Below, piece by piece: positions 51,611 to 61,703 of a DNA stretch of 64,000 bases (within the stretch, counting starts at the first letter, position 1; every line of letters begins with the position of its first letter). The position numbers and the translations under genes are program-made. A model generated the notes under the pieces. That model saw only the letters and a program-made list of their open reading frames with translations. It made no database searches and had not been told where the DNA came from. The DNA is taken from assembly GCF_001761385.1 (NCBI RefSeq), contig NZ_CP017476.1, forward strand, positions 124,001-188,000, written 5' to 3'. This DNA comes from Hydrogenophaga crassostreae (lineage in GTDB: Bacteria; Pseudomonadota; Gammaproteobacteria; Burkholderiales; Burkholderiaceae_C).

Positions 51611-52840
51611 ATGAAATCCCAGACCCGTTGGATCCTGTTGGTGGTGGCGCTGATGGTCGCAGGCACGCTGGCGTGGCGCAGCTTGCCGGGCGGTGAGCGC
51701 GTGGCCGTGGTACCGGTGGTGCGCTCGGCCATCGCGCAGTCGGTGGTGGCCACGGGTCGATTGAATGCCCCCGCCCGGCTCGATATCGCCACCGAGGTGA
51801 CCGCGCAGGTGCTGGCTGTGCTGGTTCAGGCGGGGGACACGGTGAAAGCGGGCGATCTGCTGTTGCGCCTGGCCGATGACGAAGCCCAGGCCAGCCTGCA
51901 GCAGGCCCGTGCTGCTTTGGCCGAGGCTCAGGCGCGCTTGCGTCAGCAAGCCTCCGTGGGGGCGCCTGTGGCGTCTCAGGTGGTGGTGCAGGCGCAAGCC
52001 GGGTTCGAGGCCGCCCGCCGCGAGCATGGCCGTGCCAGCGAGCTGGTCGCCCAAGGGTTCTTTGCCCAGCAGAAGCTGGACGACGCTCAGCGGCTGCTCG
52101 ACACGGCGCGCAGCGCACTCACCACGGCACGCTTGCAGTCAGAGGCCAATCTTCCCGGCGGTGTCGAGCGCAGGCTGGCGGCTGCGCGGATGGGCCAGGC
52201 CAGCGCCCAGGTGGCCCTCGCCCAGGCCCGCTTGTCCCGCCTGCGCATCGTCAGCCCGTTGGACGCCACGGTGCTCAGCAGGCAGGTGGAGCCGGGCAGC
52301 ACAGCCCAGCCGGGTCGTGTGTTGCTCACCCTGGCCGCGTCGGGGGGCTTGCGCGTGGAGGCGGCGATCGACGAAAAGCATCTGCGTGTGTTGAAGCTTG
52401 GCATGGCCGCCCGCGCGGTGGCCGATGCCTACCCGGGCCAGGGCTTCGAGGCCCGCCTGAGCTACATTGCGCCCGCTGTGGATCCGCAGCGCGGCACGGT
52501 CGACGTCTGGTTGACCGTGACCGAACCGCCCGCGTTTCTCAAGCCCGACATGACGGTATCGGTTGAGCTGGTGGGCGGCGCCCGCAGCGACGCCCTGGTG
52601 CTGCCTTCCAGCGCCGTGCGCGACACCGACAGCCCCGCGCCCTGGGTGCTGCTGCTGCGCGACGGCGAGGCGGTGCGCCAGCCCGTGACCCTTGGCCTGC
52701 GTGGCGTGGGATCGATCGAGATCACCGAAGGCGTGAGCGCCGGCGAAGAGGCCATCCCCCAGACCGAAAAAGCCCTGCCGGGCGACCGCGTGCGCCGGGG
52801 CAACGTGTTGAGCCAGGCCGTGGCCAGGCCCGCGGGCTGA
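51611..52840 (+). CDS. Periplasmic adaptor (membrane fusion) protein, HlyD/MacA/DevB-like
   Basis: 409 residues with an N-terminal membrane anchor (about 7-22), a biotinyl-lipoyl half motif ATEVTAQVLAVLVQAGDTVKAGDLLLRL, a long coiled-coil hairpin (about 95-195), the second half motif RIVSPLDATVLSRQVEPGS and a beta-barrel/MP domain to the end. It is followed by an FtsX-type permease gene (7 bp) and a LolD-type ATPase gene. The order adaptor-permease-ATPase matches DevBCA rather than MacAB, whose ATPase and permease are fused. Confidence 0.88.
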   Translation: MKSQTRWILLVVALMVAGTLAWRSLPGGERVAVVPVVRSAIAQSVVATGRLNAPARLDIATEVTAQVLAVLVQAGDTVKAGDLLLRLADDEAQASLQQARAALAEAQARLRQQASVGAPVASQVVVQAQAGFEAARREHGRASELVAQGFFAQQKLDDAQRLLDTARSALTTARLQSEANLPGGVERRLAAARMGQASAQVALAQARLSRLRIVSPLDATVLSRQVEPGSTAQPGRVLLTLAASGGLRVEAAIDEKHLRVLKLGMAARAVADAYPGQGFEARLSYIAPAVDPQRGTVDVWLTVTEPPAFLKPDMTVSVELVGGARSDALVLPSSAVRDTDSPAPWVLLLRDGEAVRQPVTLGLRGVGSIEITEGVSAGEEAIPQTEKALPGDRVRRGNVLSQAVARPAG

Positions 52841-52847
52841 ACGCGCC

Positions 52848-54118
<1,271 letters not shown>

Positions 54119-54122
<4 letters not shown>

Positions 54123-54820
54123 ACGACACCCCGCTGAACGCGCCCATCTTGCAGCTGCGCGGCATCCGCAAGCGTTACAACATCGGCACGCCCGTGGAGG
54201 CCGAGGTGCTGCACGGCATCGATGTCACCTTGCAGCAAGCCGAATTTGTGGCGCTCACCGGGCCGTCGGGCTCGGGCAAAAGCACGCTGCTCAACATCAT
54301 CGGCCTGCTGGAGCACACCACCGCCGGCACGCTGGAAATCGCCGGCCAGCGCGCCGACGGTCTGGACGACGCCGGCCTGACGCAGCTGCGCGGCGCCACC
54401 ATCGGCTTTGTGTTCCAGTTCCACCATCTGCTGCCGGCGTTCAGCGCGCTGGAAAACGTGATGCTGCCATCCATGATCGGTCACGGCACGGCCACGCCAG
54501 AGGCGGAAGCCACGGCGCGCGATCTGCTGGTGCGGGTGGGGCTCAAGGGCGCTGAACACAAACGCCCGGGCGAGCTTTCGGGTGGCATGCAGCAGCGCGT
54601 GGCGATTGCTCGGGCGTTGTCGCTGCGGCCCCGGCTGATTCTGGCCGACGAACCCACAGGCAACCTTGACACGGTCACGGCCGATGAAATTTTTGCCTTG
54701 TTGCGCGAGTTCAACCGCGACCATGGCAGCGCCTGCCTGATCGTCACCCACGATCCCCGCCTGGCGGGCTCGTGCGATCGGACCATCCAGCTGGTCGACG
54801 GCCGCCTGGTCAGCGACTGA
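54119..54820 (+). CDS. ABC exporter ATPase, LolD/MacB type (DevA-like)
   Basis: 233 residues. Walker A GPSGSGKSTLLNII, Q-loop FVFQFHHLLPAFSALENVMLP, signature LSGGMQQRVAIARAL, Walker B LILADEPTGNLD and His switch IVTHDPRLAG. Single domain without a transmembrane part; pairs with the FtsX-type permease upstream (ATGA overlap). Start ATG 54119 is set by that overlap. Confidence 0.92.
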
Positions 54821-54835
54821 CGCGCAGAGCCGTTT

Positions 54836-55321
54836 TCAGCAGACCCGGAAAAACCGCATCTCCACCCGGTCGGGGAAGCGCGCACCGGTGCCGATGAACA
54901 GGCTTTCGGTCATCCAGGCCAGTGCCGGATGCGAGACCTCAAAGGTCGGCGCGCAGCGAAAGTAAATCGCGGCCGGGTCCACCGGCTCGCCGCGCACCAG
55001 CTTGGCGATGTCTTCGGCCGAGCCCCGGCGCAGCGCGCGGTTTTGCACGAACACGTGGGCGCCCGCCCATTCGGGGTCGTCGAGTTGCAGCAGGTAGCGC
55101 GCATCGAGGTCGGCCATGGTCTCGCTCAGCACGAGCTGGAAATCCGCGCCGCCGGACAGCACCCGGCCGTTCAATTGCCCGCGCACGGTACCGCCGGTAA
55201 TGGGAATGATGCGGCGCAGGCCTCGGCTGTGCGTGCCGCTGATCTGGCCCGCCTCCAGCGGCGTGGCCACGGTGACGGAGAGGTCCATCACGGATTCGAG
55301 TACGGGCGGTCGCAATGGCAT
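54836..55321 (-). CDS. DUF3237 family protein
   Basis: 161 residues: VATPLEAGQISGTHSRGLRRIIPITGGTVRGQLNGRVLSGGADFQLVLSETMADLDARYLLQLDDPEWAGAHVFVQNRALRRG, and YFRCAPTFEVSHPALAWMTESLFIGTGARFPDRVEMRFFRV, the DUF3237 pattern (one lipocalin-like beta domain). No signal peptide. Function unknown, though DUF3237 genes are frequent in aromatic or solvent catabolic clusters. It follows the fumarylacetoacetase gene by 13 bp. Confidence 0.82.
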   Translation of the reverse strand: MPLRPPVLESVMDLSVTVATPLEAGQISGTHSRGLRRIIPITGGTVRGQLNGRVLSGGADFQLVLSETMADLDARYLLQLDDPEWAGAHVFVQNRALRRGSAEDIAKLVRGEPVDPAAIYFRCAPTFEVSHPALAWMTESLFIGTGARFPDRVEMRFFRVC

Positions 55322-55334
55322 GGCCAACCCCGTT

Positions 55335-56660
55335 TCAATCGCCGACGGCGGGCAGGAGCTCGCCCTTGCATTCGCCAAAACCGATGCGCACGGCGCCCGG
55401 CTTTTCGCACCAGCCGCGCAGGATGACGGCATCGCCGTCTTCCAGAAAGGTGCGTTGCTCGCCCGTGCCGGGCAGGGAGATGGACCGGCTGCCGCCCAGG
55501 CTCAGTTCCACGATCGCCCCCGCTTCCTCGGCGGTGGGCCCTGAAATCGTGCCGGTGCCCAGCAGGTCGCCGGTCTGCAGGTTGCAGCCGCCCACGGTGT
55601 GCTGGGTCACCATTTGCGCAATGGTCCAGTACTGGTGGCGAAAGCTGGTGGCCGACAGCCGGTCGGGGGCCACGCCGCGCGCACGGTGCTGCGCCGTTTC
55701 GAGCCGGACTTCGAGCTGCACGTCCACGCCGCCCTGTGCGCTGTTGGCGGGTGTGTCCAGGTAGGGCAGGGGCTGGGGTTCGTCTGCCGGGTGCGAGAAC
55801 GGCACCCTAAATGGCACCAGCGCTTCCATGGTCACGATCCACGGGGAGACCGTGGTGCAGAAGTTCTTGCCCAGGAAGGGGCCGAGCGGCGCCATTTCCC
55901 AGAATTGGTGGTCGCGCGCAGACCAGTCGTTGAGCAGGCACATGCCAAAGATATGCGACTCGGCCTCGGTCAGGGGAATGGCTTGGCCCTGGGTGTTGCC
56001 GGCGCCGATGTAGATACCCATTTCCAGTTCGTAGTCCATGCGCTGGCTGGCGCCGTACACCGGCGCCCGGGCGCCCGGAGGCATGGCCTGGCCCATGGGC
56101 CGGTGGAAGGGCGTGTCGCTGATGACCACGCTGGAGGCTCGGCCGTGGTAGGCGATGGGGATCCACTGGAAGTTGGGGGTGAGCGGGTCTTCCGGGCGGA
56201 TCACGCGGCCCACGTTGCGGGCGTGGTGGATGGAGGTGTAGAAGTCGGTGTAGTCGCCGATCCGGGCCGGCACCTGGTATTCCACCTTCGCCAAAGGCAC
56301 CAGGGAGGCGCGCAGGGTTGCCGCTTCGGGGCCGTTGGCATCGGCCAGGAGACCATCGAACACCGCGCGCCGCAAGGCGCTCCAGATCGCCGGGCGCATG
56401 GCCATGAACGGGTTGAGCGAGTCGCCTGTACAGGCGGCAAGGCCTTGCGCGGCCAGGCCGGTCAACACCCCGGCTTGGTGCAGGGCGGCAAGGTCGATGA
56501 CCTGGTCACCGATGGCGATGCCACCGCGAAAAGCTTCTTGGCTCGCGCGGCGGCGAAAGACCGCAAACGGCAGGTTCTGGATCGGAAAGTCGGCTTGCGG
56601 GTTGTTGGCCGAAGCCAGCCAGCTGCGCGCGCTTGGGTCGTGGGTGGGGTTGAGTTCCAT
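55335..56660 (-). CDS. fahA: Fumarylacetoacetase
   Basis: 441 residues, full length: an N-terminal FAA_hydrolase_N domain (about 1-125, with FPIQNLPFAVFRRR and GVAIGD-like GGIAIGDQVIDLAAL), then the catalytic FAA domain with YTDFYTSIHHARNVGRV, WIPIAYHGRASSVV, ELEMGIYIG and DWSARDHQFWEMAPLGPFLGKNF. It cleaves 4-fumarylacetoacetate to fumarate and acetoacetate in tyrosine/homogentisate degradation. Homogentisate dioxygenase is not in the window. The adjacent right-end gene for acetoacetate--CoA ligase fits use of acetoacetate. Confidence 0.94.
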   Translation of the reverse strand: MELNPTHDPSARSWLASANNPQADFPIQNLPFAVFRRRASQEAFRGGIAIGDQVIDLAALHQAGVLTGLAAQGLAACTGDSLNPFMAMRPAIWSALRRAVFDGLLADANGPEAATLRASLVPLAKVEYQVPARIGDYTDFYTSIHHARNVGRVIRPEDPLTPNFQWIPIAYHGRASSVVISDTPFHRPMGQAMPPGARAPVYGASQRMDYELEMGIYIGAGNTQGQAIPLTEAESHIFGMCLLNDWSARDHQFWEMAPLGPFLGKNFCTTVSPWIVTMEALVPFRVPFSHPADEPQPLPYLDTPANSAQGGVDVQLEVRLETAQHRARGVAPDRLSATSFRHQYWTIAQMVTQHTVGGCNLQTGDLLGTGTISGPTAEEAGAIVELSLGGSRSISLPGTGEQRTFLEDGDAVILRGWCEKPGAVRIGFGECKGELLPAVGD

Positions 56661-56731
56661 GTGTGCCAGGTTCCTAGAGTCGATCAAAGATGGAGGAGGC
56701 TGCAACGTGCCTGCTTGGAGGAGGATTGGGC

Positions 56732-57281
56732 CAGGCGCCGGGCCGCCCCAAGGCAGGCCCAGCCCCCCGGGGGGCAGCGACCCGTGCAGCAGCGGAGCCC
56801 CGGTCTGCGCTGTCAGGCGCGGGGCGCTTGGGGGGAAGGGCCAGCGGGCCAGGCGCCGGGCCGCTCCAAGGCAGGCCCAGCCCCCCCGGGGGGCAGCGAC
56901 CCGTACAGCGGCGGAGCCTCGGTCTGCGCTGTGAGGCGCGGGGCGCTTGGGGGGAAGGGCCAGCGGGCCAGGCGCCGGGCCGCCCCAAGGCAGGCCCAGC
57001 CCCCCCGGGGGGCAGCGACCCGTACAGCGGCGGAGCCTCGGTCTGCGCTGTCAGGCGCGGGGCGCTTGGGGGGAAGGGCCAGCGGGCCAGGCGCCGGGCC
57101 GCCCCAAGGCAGGCCCAGCCCCCCGGGGGGCAGCGACCCGTACAGCGGCGGAGCCCCGGTCTGCGCTGTGAGGCGCGGGGCGCTTGGGGGGAAGGGCCAG
57201 CGGGCCAGGCGCCGGGCCGCCCCAAGGCAGGCCCAGCCCCCCCGGGGGGCAGCGACCCGCGCAGCGGCGGAGCGTGGGGGC
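56732..57281. repeat. Four tandem 118-119 bp GC-rich repeats plus a partial unit
   Basis: Units start at 56732, 56850, 56969, 57088 and 57206 (periods 118, 119, 119, 118 bp); the last, about 76 bp, is cut short and ends GGAGCGTGGGGG. Each unit contains the core GGGCCGCCCCAAGGCAGGCC, a CCCCCC(C)GGGGGG palindrome, GCAGCGACCCG and a linker with GTCTGCGCTGT and GGGGCGCTTGGGGGG. This fills the whole 626-bp gap between the cyclase (stop 57287) and fumarylacetoacetase (start 56660) genes. Long open frames through it are by-products of its composition. Confidence 0.9.
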
Positions 57282-57286
57282 CATGT

Positions 57287-58084
57287 TCACACCAGGGCGT
57301 CGTCGAAGATGGCCACGGCGCGGGTCCAGCCGGCGGAGGCGCCGCGGATCTTGTGCGGAAAGCAGCTGATGAAAAAACCGTCGGCGGGCAGGGCCTCCAG
57401 GTTGTGCATTTTTTCGATGTGGCAGTAACCGATGTCGCGCCCGGCCTTGTGGCCTTCCCAGATCAGCGAAGCATCTTTCGTTTCGCTGTATTTCTGCGCG
57501 GTGTGCACAAAAGGGGCGTCCCAGCTCCAGGCGTCGGTGCCGGTCAGGCGCACGCCGCGCTCCAGCAAATACATGGTGGCTTCGTAGCCCATGCCGGCGC
57601 CTGACGACACGTAGTCGTTGTGGCCATAGCGTGAGCCTGCGCGGGTGTTGACCACCACGATCTCCAGCGGCTTCAGGGTGTGCCCGATGCGGGCGAGTTC
57701 GGCCTCCACATCGGCGGCAGTGATCACATAGCCGTCGGCCTTGTCGCGGAAATCGAGTTTCACGCCCGGTTGGAAGCACCACTCCAGCGGTACGTCATGG
57801 ATGGCGATGGCCGGCTTCTTCTCGCCCAGCGCCTTGTCCATGGTGGAGTGGAAATGGTAGGGCGCGTCGAGGTGGGTGCCGTTGTGGGTGGAAAGCTGCA
57901 CCAGCTCCACGGCCCAGCCTTCGCCGTCGGGCAGGTCTTCTTTCTTCAGGCCGGGGAAGAAGGGTTCGATCTGCTCGAAAGTGTGTTCGTGGGTGAAGTA
58001 CTGGATCTTGGGTGCGAACGCGGGCGGATCGCTGACCACGTCGTTTTCCAGAAAGATCGAGAGATCGACAAATTTGCGTGTCAT
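57287..58084 (-). CDS. Metal-dependent cyclase/hydrolase (kynurenine formamidase-like)
   Basis: 265 residues of the cyclase family (PF04199). The zinc site is in the HNGTHLDAPYHFH motif; ELVQLSTHNGTHLDAP, VVNTRAGSRYGHNDYVSSGAGMGYEATMYLLERGVRLTGTDAWSWDAPF follow. Close relatives include KynB and hydrolases acting on N-formyl or cyclic imide/lactone substrates. ATG 58084 follows AAGGAG. Together with the AhpD-like and SMP-30 genes it suggests a ring-opening catabolic step. Confidence 0.88.
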   Translation of the reverse strand: MTRKFVDLSIFLENDVVSDPPAFAPKIQYFTHEHTFEQIEPFFPGLKKEDLPDGEGWAVELVQLSTHNGTHLDAPYHFHSTMDKALGEKKPAIAIHDVPLEWCFQPGVKLDFRDKADGYVITAADVEAELARIGHTLKPLEIVVVNTRAGSRYGHNDYVSSGAGMGYEATMYLLERGVRLTGTDAWSWDAPFVHTAQKYSETKDASLIWEGHKAGRDIGYCHIEKMHNLEALPADGFFISCFPHKIRGASAGWTRAVAIFDDALV

Positions 58085-58103
58085 GGGGGCTCCTTGGTGG
58101 GGA

Positions 58104-58694
58104 TCAGGAAAGGTGTTTGCCGGCGGACCAGCCGTGCGGCGCAAGGTGGCGCTGGGCCACTTCCACGGGATGGCTTTCCAGTGGAGTGGCCAGGGTGTCG
58201 TTCCAGCGGTTGAGAAAACCGAACAGCGACACCACGCCGGTGATTTCCAGAATCTGTTCTTCGCTCCAGTGTGCGCGCACGCGCTCGAACAAGGCATCGT
58301 CCACGGCGTTGGGCTGTTGACCCGCCGCGAGCGCCAGCTCCAGCGCCACGCGTTCGGCGGGGCTGAACAGCGGGCTGGTTTCAAAACTCCACAGGGCGTC
58401 GAGCTTGTCGGGACTCACGCCGTGCATCTGGGAGCCGGCGGCGGTGTGGGCCATGCAGTACTGGCAACCGGCCGCGCGCGAAGCCATGTGGGCGATCAGG
58501 CGTTTGAAGCCTTTGTCCACCTGGCCGACGCCCATCAGAGAGCCATTCAAGGCGCCCAGCGCCTGGGCCAGGCCGGGCACGCGCAGCATGGCCAGCACGC
58601 TGTTGGGCATGAAGCCCAGGGTCTCGATGCACAGGGCTTCGAGTCGGCGAAATTCGGGGCTGTCGTCGGGTGCGACGCCTGGGATGCGTGACAT
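58104..58694 (-). CDS. AhpD/carboxymuconolactone decarboxylase-like protein
   Basis: 196 residues of the CMD family, peroxidase-related type. The redox motif is AAGCQYCMAHTAAG (CxxC plus His, about residues 76-83), within the typical helices AHMASRAAGCQYC and RVALELALAAGQQPNAV. CMD proteins either act as AhpD-type peroxidase partners or decarboxylate muconolactones; the CxxC favours redox. It sits 19 bp upstream of the cyclase gene. Confidence 0.86.
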   Translation of the reverse strand: MSRIPGVAPDDSPEFRRLEALCIETLGFMPNSVLAMLRVPGLAQALGALNGSLMGVGQVDKGFKRLIAHMASRAAGCQYCMAHTAAGSQMHGVSPDKLDALWSFETSPLFSPAERVALELALAAGQQPNAVDDALFERVRAHWSEEQILEITGVVSLFGFLNRWNDTLATPLESHPVEVAQRHLAPHGWSAGKHLS

Positions 58695-58740
58695 GGGTGT
58701 TCTCCGGTCGGGATTGGTGGCGGTGTCGGGGTGTGGTGGT

Positions 58741-59793
58741 TCAGGCCGGGTGCCAGTGCACCATGGGCAGGCCGGCCACGGGTGAGCGGAAAGACGGGAT
58801 GCGGGTGCCCAGCAGGCTGCCCAGGTAGACGGTGCGCAGGTCGGGTCCGCCGAAGGTGATGCTGGCCATCCAGGGCGCGACCGTGCCGTGGGCTTGTGCC
58901 ATGTCGTCGGCGGTGGCCGTACCGTCTTTCATCTTTCGGGTGAGGATCTCGCTCGCCGCAGGGTCACCGTCGTCGAGCAGCAGGCGAACCTCGCCTTGTG
59001 GCGTGATGGCGATCAGCCGGTCCACCATCACCAGGGTGCACCAGAGGTTGCCGTGGGCATCGAAGGCGATGCCGTCGGGTGGACCGCCCAGATCGGCGGG
59101 GCCGTAGACCTCGCGATCCGTGAGCGAAACGCCTTGGGCCGATTCCACCAGCCGCATGCGCGAGATGTGCGGGCCGGTGGTCTCCACGATGTAGAGCCAC
59201 TCTTCGCGCGCGTCAAGCCGCACTTCGTTGGTGAAGTGGAATCCGTCGGCCACCACGCGCAGGCCGTGTTGGTCCAGCACCGCGATGTAGCCGTCGCGCA
59301 CCCGGCTGGAAGCCGCTTGCGTCCAGGGATTGACGCGGGTGGAAACGGTAAGCCAGATGCGGTCGCGGCTGTCACGCAAGACGAAGTTGACTTTGCCGAT
59401 GGGCTGCCCATTGATCTGGTCGAAGAGCACACGCGTCTGGCCATCGCGCGACATGACTTCCAGGCGGTCGGTACCGAAGTTGGAGATCAGGATGTCGCCG
59501 TTGGCGGCGAACGCCAGGCCGTTGGGCAGGGTGCCCTGGGTGAACTTGTTTTCGAACGCCTCGCTGCTGTCGCTGGCAGCGCTGGCAAAACGCGCGTCGG
59601 CGGTCTGGCCGATGAAGCTTTGCGCACCATCGGCGGCGATGCGGGTCACGCCGCCTCGCGCGTCGGCGGCCCACAGCGTGCCGTCGCGCTCGGCGAGGAT
59701 GCATTCCGGGCGTTGCAGGTCGGTGCCCACGGTGCGGATCGCGGCGCGGTCCACCACAAAACCGTCCAGTGGGTTGGCTGCGGGCGCGCTCAT
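58741..59793 (-). CDS. SMP-30/gluconolactonase/LRE family protein
   Basis: 350 residues forming a six-blade beta-propeller: RPECILAERDGTLWAADARGGVTRIAADGA, PNGLAFAANGDILISNFGTDRLEVMSRDG, FTNEVRLDAREEWLYIVETTG and PPDGIAFDAHGNLWCTLVMVDRLIAITPQG hold the metal-binding Glu/Asn/Asp positions. Such enzymes hydrolyse lactones. It overlaps the TRAP large permease gene by 4 bp, so transport and lactone hydrolysis are coupled. Confidence 0.88.
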   Translation of the reverse strand: MSAPAANPLDGFVVDRAAIRTVGTDLQRPECILAERDGTLWAADARGGVTRIAADGAQSFIGQTADARFASAASDSSEAFENKFTQGTLPNGLAFAANGDILISNFGTDRLEVMSRDGQTRVLFDQINGQPIGKVNFVLRDSRDRIWLTVSTRVNPWTQAASSRVRDGYIAVLDQHGLRVVADGFHFTNEVRLDAREEWLYIVETTGPHISRMRLVESAQGVSLTDREVYGPADLGGPPDGIAFDAHGNLWCTLVMVDRLIAITPQGEVRLLLDDGDPAASEILTRKMKDGTATADDMAQAHGTVAPWMASITFGGPDLRTVYLGSLLGTRIPSFRSPVAGLPMVHWHPA

Positions 59794-61112
59794 TTCAGCA
59801 GCACCAGGCTGATCTGGGGAAAGGCCATCAGCAGCAGCAGCACCGCCAGCATGGTCAGCGTGAACGGCGCGGTGCCGCGGAAGATGTCGCCCAGCCGGAT
59901 ATCCAGCGTATTGCCCAGCGTGCTCTTGATCACGTAGGCACTGAGCCCAAAGGGCGGCGTGAGCAGCCCGATCTCCACGGCCACCACGGTGATCACCCCG
60001 AACCAGATCAGGTTCAGGTCGAACTGCTGCGCCATCGGCAGCATCAGCGGCAGCACGATCAGCAGGATCGAGGTGGAGTCGATCACGGTGCCCAGCAAGA
60101 TGATGATGAGCACATAGATCAGCATGAACGCCACCACGCCCAGACCCGCCATCGACATCCACTCCAGCATCGCCTGCGGTGTGCCGCTCATGGCCAGCAT
60201 GCGGGTGTAGATGTTGGCGCAGATGATGAGAAAGCTCACCGACACCGTGACATGGCCGGTCTCGGTCAACACGCCCCAGAAGCTGCGCAGCGTGAGCTTG
60301 CGTTTGAGCACCGCAATCAACAGCGCCACCAGGGCCCCCACCGCGCCGGCCTCGGTGGCGGTGAAGAAGCCGGCGTAGATGCCGCCGAGGATGGACGCGA
60401 TCAGCACCACGATGGGCACGAACTTGGCCGCCATCTCGCTCAGCGGCATCAGCTCGCCGGTGTCCACATCTTGTGGCTTGCCGTCGAGAAACACCATGGT
60501 CGGCCGCAAATAGGCCATGCCGATGATGACCACCGCAAACGCCACCGCCAGGATCAGCCCGGGCAGGATGCCGGCCGTGAACAGGTCGCCCACCGACTGG
60601 TCCGACAGAAAGCCGTAAAGGATCATCAGCAGACTGGGCGGGATCAGCATGCCCAGCACCGAAGAGCCCGCCACCACGCCGACGGCGAAGCGCGGCTGGT
60701 AGCCAAAGCGCAGCATCTGCGGCACGGCCACGCGGGAGAACACGGCGGCCGATGCGATGGAGATGCCGGTGATGGCCGCGAAGATGGCGTTGGCGGCGAC
60801 CGTGGCCACCCCCAGGCCGCCGCGGATGCGCCGGAACGCCTGGTTGGCGACCTCGAACGCATCCTTGCCGATGTCGGCATAGGCCACCAGAAACCCGGTC
60901 AGTACAAACAGGGGAACGACACCGAAGATGTGGCTGGCAATGGAGTCGCTGGCCGCCTGGGCGAGCAGGCTGGCGGCGATTTCGGGGTCGCCGCGCATCA
61001 GCCACACGCCGATGAAACTGAGCAGGCCCAGGGTGATGGCCACGTGAAGGCCACCGTAGATGAAGATCAGCATGAGGGCCAGGGAGCCCAGGGCAATGGT
61101 GACGTTGCTCAC
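59790..61112 (-). CDS. TRAP transporter large permease, DctM-like
   Basis: 440 residues with about twelve transmembrane helices. LGLLSFIGVWLM, FVLTGFLVAYADIGKDAFEVANQAFRRIRGGLGVATVAANAIFAAITG, VVAGSSVLGMLIPPSLLMILYGFLSDQSVGDLFTAGILPGLIL and STSILLIVLPLMLPMAQQFDLNLIWFGVITVVAVEIGLLTPPFGLSAYVIK are DctM signatures. The start is most likely GTG 61112, which overlaps the dctQ-type stop by 4 bp. Works with the small permease and binding protein. Confidence 0.93.
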   Translation of the reverse strand: MSNVTIALGSLALMLIFIYGGLHVAITLGLLSFIGVWLMRGDPEIAASLLAQAASDSIASHIFGVVPLFVLTGFLVAYADIGKDAFEVANQAFRRIRGGLGVATVAANAIFAAITGISIASAAVFSRVAVPQMLRFGYQPRFAVGVVAGSSVLGMLIPPSLLMILYGFLSDQSVGDLFTAGILPGLILAVAFAVVIIGMAYLRPTMVFLDGKPQDVDTGELMPLSEMAAKFVPIVVLIASILGGIYAGFFTATEAGAVGALVALLIAVLKRKLTLRSFWGVLTETGHVTVSVSFLIICANIYTRMLAMSGTPQAMLEWMSMAGLGVVAFMLIYVLIIILLGTVIDSTSILLIVLPLMLPMAQQFDLNLIWFGVITVVAVEIGLLTPPFGLSAYVIKSTLGNTLDIRLGDIFRGTAPFTLTMLAVLLLLMAFPQISLVLLK

Positions 61113-61702
61113 GGTGTCACCGCCTTTCCACGCGAGCGCATGCGGCGCAGGTCTGTCCAGGCCAGCAGCAGGAAACACAGGGCCGTGACCGACAGGCCCA
61201 GCAGCATGATCAGCCGTATCGGCCAGACGGGGGCCTGGAAGTCACCGATGGCGCCCACGTATTCGCGGATGCGGATCGAGTCCATCAGCGGTTCCCAGCT
61301 CGCGCTCAGGATGATGAGCATGAGCACCATGCCCACCAGGTGGTAGAGCGCGTGCAGGGCATCGGCGAGCGCAGGCCGGGTGCGCTTGAGCCGGTCGAGC
61401 AGGATGTCGGCGCGGGTGAAGCGCCCGGTGCGCAGCGTGTCGCCGAGCTGCAGAAAGACGATGCCGACGATGGAGAGCGAGACCAGCTCGGTCACGCCGC
61501 GTACCGGCGCGTCCAGCAGGTTGCGCCCGAACACGTCCAGGTTGATCAGCACCATCAGCGCCAGAATCCAGATCGTGCCCAGCGCGTTCATGCCGCTGAC
61601 CAGGTGGTGCAGGCCAAAGGGCAGTGGCCCGCCGTAGGAGTCGGACGCAGCCGCCCCTGCGGCGGGTGTGGCTGCACCCTGCCGTTGTTCGGAGGGGGTC
61701 AA
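61109..61702 (-). CDS. TRAP transporter small permease, DctQ-like
   Basis: About 197 residues with four transmembrane helices after an Ala/Gly-rich head: ALGTIWILALMVLINLDVFGRNLL, PVRGVTELVSLSIVGIVFLQLGDTLRTGRFTRADI, LVGMVLMLIILSASWEPLMDS and IRLIMLLGLSVTALCFLLLAWTDLRR. TTG 61702 has GGAG upstream and lies just beyond the dctP stop; an ATG at 61741 would give a 38-bp overlap with dctP and lacks a ribosome site. Confidence 0.88.
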   Translation of the reverse strand: MTPSEQRQGAATPAAGAAASDSYGGPLPFGLHHLVSGMNALGTIWILALMVLINLDVFGRNLLDAPVRGVTELVSLSIVGIVFLQLGDTLRTGRFTRADILLDRLKRTRPALADALHALYHLVGMVLMLIILSASWEPLMDSIRIREYVGAIGDFQAPVWPIRLIMLLGLSVTALCFLLLAWTDLRRMRSRGKAVTP

Positions 61703-61703
61703 T

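Noticed and set aside
55599..57428. A 609-codon plus-strand open frame over fumarylacetoacetase and the repeats
   Set aside because: It is antisense to a real enzyme and runs through tandem repeats; the translation is repetitive RRAAPRQAQPP-like sequence with no family.
56690..57604. Open frames made of repeated GGRASGPGAGPPQG-like peptide
   Set aside because: Direct translation of the 118-119 bp units; no start signal and no conserved domain.
59769..61346. A 525-codon plus-strand frame rich in His/Gln/Asp
   Set aside because: Antisense shadow of the TRAP large permease and SMP-30 genes.
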